Shown here in pieces: positions 1 to 4,457 of a DNA stretch of 5,323 bases. The DNA is from Spirochaetota bacterium (GTDB lineage: Bacteria; Spirochaetota; Spirochaetia; Treponematales; Breznakiellaceae): assembly GCA_023398155.1 (NCBI GenBank), contig JAEWSV010000505.1:1-5323 (forward strand), read 5' to 3'. The translations under genes were made by a program, and so were the position numbers. Positions within the stretch are counted from its first letter, which is position 1. Every line of letters starts with the position of its first letter. Under the pieces are notes generated by a model. It had not been told where the DNA came from, did no database searches, and worked only from the letters and a program-made list of their open reading frames with translations.

Positions 1-1114
1 CTTGGATCTCGTACGCGGACAACAGCGCCTCCAGCGACTTGGATCCCCCGGTCTCCAGGGTTCCGTACACGGAGAGCAAGGCATCGCCGATGATCGATCC
101 GACGATTCCGTAGTGTTCGTGGATGCGGCGGATCGCGCGGTCGTAATGCAAGTTGAGCAAGGCGATGATGTCGTTGCCGAGCGTCTCCGTCATGTACGTG
201 AAGCCCTTGATGTCCGTGAAGAGGATGGTCAGATCGCGCTGCGTACCCTCGAGGCGGATCTCCCTTTCCTTGTACGCCCTCTGGACGACGTCCTGGGAAA
301 CGAAGCTCCGGAAGATGGTCATTAGGTTATCGATGGAAGAAGACAAGGAGTTGAACGACGCGCCGAGGTAGGTCACGTCGTCGTTCGGCGCCTCGGACAG
401 GTCGATGAGTTCCAGGCGCTGCGATTCCTGCATGTGCATGAGGGCTTCGGTGATCTTCCTCACGAAGCGCAGGATGAACCTGACGAGCACCATGCCGATG
501 CCGGTGAAAATGAGCGTGATGAGGAGGATGATGGCGCCGATCTGGAACATGATGGCCTGGGTGGGCTGATAGAATTCGTCCCGGTCCTCCAACCGCATCA
601 AGAAGACGTTCCACTTCTCGTTATATTTATAAACGCCGAAATACTCCCGCCCGCCGATGGTCGGGAAGACCGGTCCTTCGGATGCTTTGCCCGTATCCCG
701 GTCCTGCGCCATGACTGCCAGCGCCTCCGAATCCGGGAACGCGGTAAATCGCTCGACGCCTCCGGATTGGAAGAAGATGCTGCCGTCGGGCCTCGCCGCC
801 AAGGCTAGGGATCCCGATCGCTTGAGCTCCCGAGCCGCGTTCGCCTCCATCGCTTCCTTCGCCTCGGCTTGGTTGCCCGAGAAAAGGAAAATATCATGCT
901 GGTTGGAGGCGAAGGTATAGATTTCCTTCAGCTCCTTGACGAGCAGTTCGTTCATGAGCCGCACCAACTCGCCGCGGTTCAGCGTGAGGTTGATGTAGTT
1001 GGACGAAAAGTTCGAAACCAGAATGAAGACTACGAACACGACGAGGATCTTGAGCGTAAGCGGGATGACTCTGACGCCCCCGACTTTTTTCCCGAAAAGG
1101 GTCTCCGTTATCAT
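1..1114 (-). CDS. Membrane-bound class III adenylate/guanylate cyclase with HAMP linker (N-terminal part; runs off left edge)
   Basis: Translating the minus strand from the ATG at 1114-1112 gives 371 uninterrupted residues to the window edge. In order: a short cytoplasmic N-terminus; a membrane helix at about 18-35; an extracytoplasmic region at about 36-186 (long helix, then strand-like segments around ALAARPDGSIFF and REYFGVYKYNEKW), resembling a Cache/PAS-like sensor, though that fold is inferred; a second helix at about 188-212; a HAMP linker at about 208-268 ending in NDDVTYLGASFNSL; and the start of a class III cyclase domain from about 291. Family members make cAMP or cGMP from ATP or GTP on the cytoplasmic face as dimers. 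The metal aspartates are D301 (LFTDIKGFT) and D344 (IIGDALLSVYG). The purine-recognition position three residues before the GD glycine is S340, not Lys or Glu. The transition-state Asn/Arg lie beyond the edge. A GAGGA motif 7 bases upstream supports this start. The gene is divergent from the pot operon. Cyclase class is sure; substrate is not. Confidence 0.93.
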   Translation of the reverse strand, partial: MITETLFGKKVGGVRVIPLTLKILVVFVVFILVSNFSSNYINLTLNRGELVRLMNELLVKELKEIYTFASNQHDIFLFSGNQAEAKEAMEANAARELKRSGSLALAARPDGSIFFQSGGVERFTAFPDSEALAVMAQDRDTGKASEGPVFPTIGGREYFGVYKYNEKWNVFLMRLEDRDEFYQPTQAIMFQIGAIILLITLIFTGIGMVLVRFILRFVRKITEALMHMQESQRLELIDLSEAPNDDVTYLGASFNSLSSSIDNLMTIFRSFVSQDVVQRAYKEREIRLEGTQRDLTILFTDIKGFTYMTETLGNDIIALLNLHYDRAIRRIHEHYGIVGSIIGDALLSVYGTLETGGSKSLEALLSAYEIQ

Positions 1115-1121
1115 ACTTTTT

Positions 1122-1126
1122 TCCTC
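1122..1126 (-). promoter_or_regulatory. Ribosome binding site of the cyclase gene
   Basis: On the minus strand GAGGA lies 7 bases before the ATG at 1114-1112, followed by an A-run (GAGGAAAAAAGT-ATG). This is a good Shine-Dalgarno match at standard spacing. It fixes the start of a gene whose N-terminal membrane helix begins within 20 codons. Confidence 0.7.
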
Positions 1127-1134
1127 GCCTTGAG

Positions 1135-1161
1135 ATACTAAAATAGCATACAGCCGGTCAA
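1135..1161 (-). promoter_or_regulatory. Possible promoter for the cyclase gene
   Basis: On the minus strand TTGACC (1161-1156) is followed after 15 bases by TAGTAT (1140-1135). An overlapping alternative is TGCTATTTT (TATTTT at 1145-1140), which looks like an extended -10. Either would start transcription a short distance before the GAGGA ribosome binding site. Spacing is short for the first option and the second has no clear -35, so the exact elements are uncertain. Confidence 0.25.
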
Positions 1162-1200
1162 GAAAGAAAACAATGCGACGCCGCGAAGAATAACCATGGA

Positions 1201-1229
1201 TTGACAACGGCGATCAAAAACCGCATTGT
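1201..1229 (+). promoter_or_regulatory. Candidate sigma-70-type promoter for the pot operon
   Basis: A perfect -35 hexamer, TTGACA, sits at 1201-1206. Seventeen bases later (1224-1229) is CATTGT, which matches only three positions of TATAAT, so the -10 is weak. Such a weak -10 would fit an activated or repressed promoter, but that is inference. It would give a leader of roughly 60 bases before potA. It is the only good -35 element in the gap on this strand. Confidence 0.35.
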
Positions 1230-1283
1230 CGCGTATGGACCGTATCGGCGCGAACCGAGCGGGCATCTGCCGTACCGGAGGTT

Positions 1284-1289
1284 GAAGGA
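1284..1289 (+). promoter_or_regulatory. Ribosome binding site that fixes the TTG start of potA
   Basis: GAAGGA at 1284-1289 ends 6 bases before the TTG at 1296. An in-frame TAA at 1293-1295 directly precedes that TTG, so nothing further upstream in this frame can be the start. No ATG lies between here and the Walker A motif. A stronger GGAGG at 1277-1281 is too far away (14 bases) for this start. Confidence 0.6.
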
Positions 1290-1295
1290 CCATAA

Positions 1296-2444
1296 TTGAA
1301 AGGGAGCGACGTCAAGATCGAACGCATATCCAAGGCGTTCGGCGATTTCAGGGCGCTTAAGGAAGTGAACCTGGAGATCAAGAAAGGAGAGTTCTTTTCC
1401 TTACTCGGTCCTTCCGGTTGCGGTAAGACGACCCTGCTCCGCATTATCGCGGGATTCGAGACGCCGGATGACGGCGTCGTGACATTGGACGGAACCGACG
1501 TGCTCCCCCTACCGCCGAACAAGCGGCACGTGAACACGGTTTTTCAGAATTACGCGCTTTTCCCGCACCTCTCGGTGTTCGAAAACGTGGCCTTTCCCCT
1601 CCGCATCAAGAAGCTGCCGAACTCCGTCATCAAGGAAAGGGTGACCGAGTACCTCAAGCTCGTGGAGCTCGAGGCGCACGCGCACAAGAAGCCGAGCCTC
1701 CTTTCGGGCGGCCAGAAGCAGCGCGTGGCCATAGCGCGCGCGCTCATCAACGAGCCGAGCGTCCTGCTCTTGGACGAGCCGCTTTCGGCGTTGGACGCCA
1801 AGCTCAGGCAGCACATGCTCATCGAGCTTGACCGGATCCACGACAAGATCGGCATCACCTTCATCTACGTGACCCACGACCAGCAGGAGGCCCTCTCGGT
1901 CTCCGACCGCCTCGCCGTCATGAGCCAGGGAGACGTCCTCCAGGTCGGCACCCCGCACGAGATCTACGAGAGCCCCGCGAGCGAATTCGTCGCCCGCTTC
2001 ATCGGAGAGACGAACCTCTACGACGGCGTCGTACTCTCGGTGGAGAAGCTCCCCGCTCCCCGCGCCGCAAGCGCCTCGGGCGAGGTTTCGATGGTGGAGT
2101 TGGATATACCCGAACTCGGCCGCGTAAAAGTCACCACCGTGGACGCGGTGAAGAAGGGCCAGCAGGTAACCTTCACCATACGCCCCGAGAAGATCGTCAT
2201 CGCCTCGGAAAAGCCCTCCACCAAGAGGGAGGACATCAACCTCCTGGAAGGCGTCGTCGACGAGCCGATCTATTCGGGTTTCCAGACGAAATTCTACGTC
2301 CGCATCTCCGAGCAGGCGGTGATCAAGGTCATCAAGCAGCACGCGAACTACTCGGACGAAGGGCCGGACATCGTCTGGAAAGACTCCGTGTACCTCTCCT
2401 GGAGCGCGGACGACGGCTACATCGTCGCGGTGAAAGAATCGTGA
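1296..2444 (+). CDS. potA: Polyamine ABC importer ATP-binding protein PotA
   Basis: This is the cytoplasmic ATPase that powers spermidine/putrescine import through PotB-PotC. At 382 residues it is close to E. coli PotA (378). It carries a full ABC domain: Walker A GPSGCGKTT at 38-46, Q-loop Q84 in FQNYALFPH, signature LSGGQ at 136-140, Walker B VLLLDEP at 156-162, D-loop SALD at 164-167 and switch histidine H194 in YVTHDQQEA. A C-terminal TOBE-type regulatory domain covers about 240-375 and includes TIRPEKI. No catalytic residue is missing, so it should be active. The start is TTG, chosen because a stop codon immediately precedes it and GAAGGA stands 6 bases upstream. It is the first gene of the operon, and its TGA overlaps the GTG of potB by 4 bases. 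Related importers (iron, putrescine-specific PotG) share this ATPase type; the downstream PotD-like gene decides for polyamine. Confidence 0.95.
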   Translation: MKGSDVKIERISKAFGDFRALKEVNLEIKKGEFFSLLGPSGCGKTTLLRIIAGFETPDDGVVTLDGTDVLPLPPNKRHVNTVFQNYALFPHLSVFENVAFPLRIKKLPNSVIKERVTEYLKLVELEAHAHKKPSLLSGGQKQRVAIARALINEPSVLLLDEPLSALDAKLRQHMLIELDRIHDKIGITFIYVTHDQQEALSVSDRLAVMSQGDVLQVGTPHEIYESPASEFVARFIGETNLYDGVVLSVEKLPAPRAASASGEVSMVELDIPELGRVKVTTVDAVKKGQQVTFTIRPEKIVIASEKPSTKREDINLLEGVVDEPIYSGFQTKFYVRISEQAVIKVIKQHANYSDEGPDIVWKDSVYLSWSADDGYIVAVKES

Positions 2445-3394
2445 AACCTCCCTCCGCCGCGAAAAACTACGGGCTCCGCTACGCGGGGCCGACGGCGCTC
2501 TGGTTCACGCTCTTCTTCGCCGCGCCGCTCCTCATCATCGTGCTCTACAGCTTCCTCAAGAAGGGGCTCTACGGCGGCGTGGAGGGCGAATTCTCGCTCG
2601 CCGCGTACCGCGCCCTGGCGAACCCTACCTTCGCTTCAGTGGCGCTCAAGACGCTGCTCTCATCCGTCGCCGCGACGGTGCTGACCATACTGATCGCCTT
2701 GCCCTGCGGCTACTTCATGGCCAAGAGCAAGAACCAGACGACGCTCCTCCTCCTCGTGATCATCCCGTTCTGGACCAACTTCCTGATCCGCGTCTACGCC
2801 TGGATGGCCATACTCGGCAACAACGGCTTCCTCAACGAGATCCTGCTCCGGCTCGGAATCGTAAAGAGCTACGTCCAGTTCCTATACAACCAGGAAGCGG
2901 TCATCCTCGTCCTCATCTACATGTACCTGCCCTACGCGATCCTGCCGCTCTTCTCCACGATCGATAAATTCGATTTTTCGCTCCTGGAGGCGGCGCGCGA
3001 CCTCGGGGCCACGAAGAGCGAGTCCATGATGAAGATATTGCTGCCCAACATCCGGAGCGGCGTCTTCACCGCGGTGCTCTTCACCTTCATCCCGATCTTC
3101 GGCGCCTACGCGGTGCCGTTGCTCGTCGGAGGCAAGGACTCGTACATGCTCGGGAACGTCATCGCGGACCAGCTCACCAAGACCCGCAACTGGCCGCTCG
3201 CCTCCGCGATCTCCATGGTGATCACCGTGGTGACGACCGCGGGCGTGCTCGTCATGATGGCCATGCAGAAGCGCGACGCCGTCCGCGTCGCCGAGGAAAA
3301 GCGGACCTTCGCCGACGGGAGCGAGCACAACCTCTCGGCGATCGCCAAGACGGTGGGACGGAGCGTCCGTTCCTCCTTCGGGGGCGGGCAATGA
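2441..3394 (+). CDS. potB: Polyamine ABC importer permease PotB
   Basis: This is an inner-membrane permease subunit of the MetI-like family that pairs with PotC to form the polyamine channel. Of its 317 residues, hydrophobic segments at about 17-39, 68-93, 101-125, 150-173, 207-230 and 253-274 give the six helices expected. The cytoplasmic coupling loop that docks onto PotA (EAA motif) is at 183-204, EAARDLGATKSESMMKILLP. The start is GTG at 2441, inside the GTGA overlap with the potA stop, which indicates translational coupling; a weak GAAAGAA precedes it. A charged tail of about 40 residues follows the last helix (276-317, rich in K, R and E, ending SSFGGGQ). As I recall, E. coli PotB is near 275-285 residues and has no such tail. 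The stop overlaps the potC start by 4 bases. PotB rather than another permease is judged from the operon order and the PotD neighbour. Confidence 0.94.
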   Translation: MKPPSAAKNYGLRYAGPTALWFTLFFAAPLLIIVLYSFLKKGLYGGVEGEFSLAAYRALANPTFASVALKTLLSSVAATVLTILIALPCGYFMAKSKNQTTLLLLVIIPFWTNFLIRVYAWMAILGNNGFLNEILLRLGIVKSYVQFLYNQEAVILVLIYMYLPYAILPLFSTIDKFDFSLLEAARDLGATKSESMMKILLPNIRSGVFTAVLFTFIPIFGAYAVPLLVGGKDSYMLGNVIADQLTKTRNWPLASAISMVITVVTTAGVLVMMAMQKRDAVRVAEEKRTFADGSEHNLSAIAKTVGRSVRSSFGGGQ

Positions 3395-4239
3395 GCGGCA
3401 TCATCGCGTTCCGCAAGCCGGCTCCCTCCGGCGAGGCGGCCCGGCACGCCCGGAGGGCCTACCGGAAGAGGTTCTCCTTTTCCCAGTCGGTCTTCATCGC
3501 CACGATCGCGTTCCTCTTCTTGCCCCTCTTCGTGCTGATCCTGTATTCGTTCAACGAGTCCAAGGGCATGGGGTGGACGCGCTTCTCCCTCGTCTGGTAC
3601 GAGAAGCTGTTTTTGGATTCTGACGACCTCTGGCGGGCCTTCGGCAACAGCGTCATCGTCGCCTTCGCCTCCGCGGCCACCGCCACGGTCATCGGCACCC
3701 TCGGCGCCATCGGCGTCAACTGGTACAAGTTCAAGCTCAAGTCGTACGTGCAGGCCATCACGTTCCTGCCCATGATCCTGCCGGAGATCATCATCGGCGT
3801 GTCGCTGCTCGTGTTTTTCGCGGGGATCAAGCTCAAGCTCGGGCTGTTCACGATCTTCATAGCGCACACCACGTTCAACCTGCCCTTCGTGTTCCTCATG
3901 GTCATGGCGCGGCTCGACGAATTCGATTATTCGATCATCGAGGCAGCCCACGACCTCGGGGCCTCGGAACGGCAAACGCTGCTGCGCGTCATCGTGCCGG
4001 TCTGCATGCCCGGCATCATCTCCGGCTTCCTCACCGCAGTCACCCTCTCCCTGGAAGACTTCGTCATCACGTTTTTCGTTTCGGGGCCCGGTTCCACGAC
4101 CCTGCCCCTGTACGTGTACTCCGCGATCCGCTTCGGCGTGTCGCCGGTCATCAACGCCCTCTCGGTCGTCATGATCCTCGGCACGGTGGTCCTTACGTAT
4201 TCGCTCAGGAACTTCCTCAAGTACATCGCGGCGAAGTGA
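3391..4239 (+). CDS. potC: Polyamine ABC importer permease PotC
   Basis: This is the second channel subunit, partner of PotB. It has 282 residues with six likely helices at about 32-54, 86-109, 118-143, 148-172, 207-230 and 252-273. The EAA coupling loop at 184-203 reads EAAHDLGASERQTLLRVIVP. Segments such as LPFVFLMVMARL, LSLEDFVITFFVSGPG and GVSPVINAL match PotC features I remember from E. coli (264 residues). The ATG lies in an ATGA overlap with the potB stop, again pointing to coupled translation. The N-terminus carries about 20 extra, strongly basic residues (HARRAYRKR around 19-27) before the first helix, consistent with the positive-inside rule. The gene ends 218 bases before potD, a break from the tight spacing of the first three genes. 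Substrate cannot be read from the permease alone; the assignment leans on its neighbours. Confidence 0.94.
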   Translation: MSGIIAFRKPAPSGEAARHARRAYRKRFSFSQSVFIATIAFLFLPLFVLILYSFNESKGMGWTRFSLVWYEKLFLDSDDLWRAFGNSVIVAFASAATATVIGTLGAIGVNWYKFKLKSYVQAITFLPMILPEIIIGVSLLVFFAGIKLKLGLFTIFIAHTTFNLPFVFLMVMARLDEFDYSIIEAAHDLGASERQTLLRVIVPVCMPGIISGFLTAVTLSLEDFVITFFVSGPGSTTLPLYVYSAIRFGVSPVINALSVVMILGTVVLTYSLRNFLKYIAAK

Positions 4240-4244
4240 TTCCC

Positions 4245-4273
4245 GGCGCCGCGCAGCCTACCCGCGCGGCGCC
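4245..4273 (+). repeat. Perfect 10-bp GC hairpin just after potC
   Basis: GGCGCCGCGC (4245-4254) and GCGCGGCGCC (4264-4273) are exact reverse complements around a 9-base loop. The left arm begins 5 bases after the potC stop codon. Downstream comes ATAAAGC, not a T-tract, so it is more likely a barrier that protects the 3' end of potABC mRNA, or a leaky or Rho-assisted stop, than a classical terminator. Confidence 0.65.
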
Positions 4274-4302
4274 ATAAAGCGGGGGCCACCCTCCCTTCGG
4301 GG

Positions 4303-4359
4303 GCACGGGCGGCCGTGCAGCCGGTCCGCACGTCAGGCCGGAGCCGGATACGCCCGTGC
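4303..4359 (+). repeat. 9-bp inverted repeat enclosing competing shorter stems
   Basis: GCACGGGCG (4303-4311) is the exact reverse complement of CGCCCGTGC (4351-4359). Inside, CGTGC (4314-4318) can pair with GCACG (4328-4332). Alternatively CCGTGC (4313-4318) can pair back to GCACGG (4303-4308) around a GCGG tetraloop, which would break the outer stem. Base pairing is read directly; whether either fold forms in RNA is not known. Confidence 0.5.
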
Positions 4360-4376
4360 TGGCGGCGTTTTCCGGC
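4343..4376 (+). repeat. Imperfect hairpin GCCGGA/TCCGGC
   Basis: GCCGGA (4343-4348) pairs with TCCGGC (4371-4376), and inside it CGCC (4351-4354) pairs with GGCG (4361-4364) around a 6-base loop. The two stems are separated by an unequal internal loop (2 against 6 bases). It overlaps and therefore excludes the 4303-4359 stem. Confidence 0.4.
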
Positions 4377-4395
4377 AAGCGCGATCCAGTCAGCT

Positions 4396-4416
4396 CCGGG
4401 TCCTTCAACGGACCGG
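4396..4416 (+). repeat. Hairpin upstream of potD with TTCAAC loop
   Basis: GGTCC (4399-4403) pairs with GGACC (4410-4414) around TTCAAC. The outer CC (4396-4397) can pair with GG (4415-4416) if one G is bulged. It directly abuts the 18-base palindrome that follows, so the two could stack or compete for the base at 4416. Confidence 0.4.
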
Positions 4417-4433
4417 CGGCCCGTACGGGCCGC
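4416..4433. promoter_or_regulatory. Perfect 18-base palindrome just upstream of the potD ribosome binding site
   Basis: GCGGCCCGTACGGGCCGC reads the same on both strands over all 18 bases and ends 10 bases before the GGGAGGG of potD. A symmetric site in this position could bind a dimeric regulator, or form a GC stem in mRNA that affects access to the ribosome binding site. There is no T-run after it. TACACT at 4434-4439 resembles a -10 element, but no -35 partner is visible. Confidence 0.45.
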
Positions 4434-4443
4434 TACACTATTC

Positions 4444-4450
4444 GGGAGGG
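4444..4450 (+). promoter_or_regulatory. Strong ribosome binding site of potD
   Basis: GGGAGGG at 4444-4450 stands 7 bases before the ATG at 4458. It is the most convincing Shine-Dalgarno sequence of the operon. This fits a binding protein that is usually needed in excess over the membrane subunits, and it confirms the start that yields a full lipoprotein signal. Confidence 0.65.
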
Positions 4451-4457
4451 TAGGACG

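Larger units (their letters stand above)
1115..1295. promoter_or_regulatory. Divergent intergenic region between the cyclase gene and potA
   Basis: This 181-base non-coding gap separates two genes read in opposite directions, so it must hold the start signals of both unless transcription enters from further away. It is visibly more AT-rich on the cyclase side (about 1115-1195) than the coding regions around it. It contains a perfect TTGACA on the plus strand and a TTGACC on the minus strand. An 8-bp inverted repeat has its arms at 1170-1177 and 1222-1229. I see no open frame worth calling and no recognisable riboswitch. Confidence 0.6.
4240..4457 (+). promoter_or_regulatory. Structured potC-potD intergenic spacer (218 bases)
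   Basis: This non-coding spacer inside the operon is very GC-rich and crowded with inverted repeats. They include a 10-bp hairpin at 4245-4273, a 9-bp complementary pair GCACGGGCG (4303-4311) with CGCCCGTGC (4351-4359), a 6-bp pair 4303-4308 with 4313-4318 that competes with it, a TTCG-loop mini-hairpin near 4293-4302, and further stems up to the potD ribosome binding site. CGTGC and GCACG each occur twice in alternating order (4303, 4314, 4328, 4355), so several mutually exclusive folds are possible. No stem is followed by a T-run, so none is a standard intrinsic terminator. The likely role is mRNA stability, processing or differential expression of potD. A dispersed intergenic repeat is an equal alternative. 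I recognise no known riboswitch. Confidence 0.55.

Noticed and set aside
2..1141. Several plus-strand open frames of 72-124 codons in the left part
   Set aside because: They are antisense to the cyclase gene, whose minus-strand frame is unbroken over 371 codons and carries clear membrane, HAMP and catalytic motifs.
1296..1650. Apparent shift in codon style inside potA (less C-ending before about 1620, more after)
   Set aside because: It was seen only by eye. The ABC domain is continuous across it, and natural drift or selection near the 5' end explains it without recombination.
1509..2342. 277-codon minus-strand open frame within potA
   Set aside because: It is antisense to the conserved ATPase motifs and reads as low-complexity charged sequence, a codon-bias shadow.
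2882..3975. Minus-strand open frames of 169 and 289 codons across potB and potC
   Set aside because: They lie opposite strongly conserved permease sequence and are rich in D, E, G, H and R with no domain logic.
4245..4290. Intrinsic transcription terminator after potC
   Set aside because: The 10-bp hairpin is perfect, but ATAAAGC follows instead of a T-run, and potD functionally belongs to the same operon.
4217..4408. 63-codon minus-strand open frame in the potC-potD spacer
   Set aside because: It is Pro/Gly-rich and overlaps the potC end and the palindromes. No convincing ribosome binding site was identified and it resembles no family I know.
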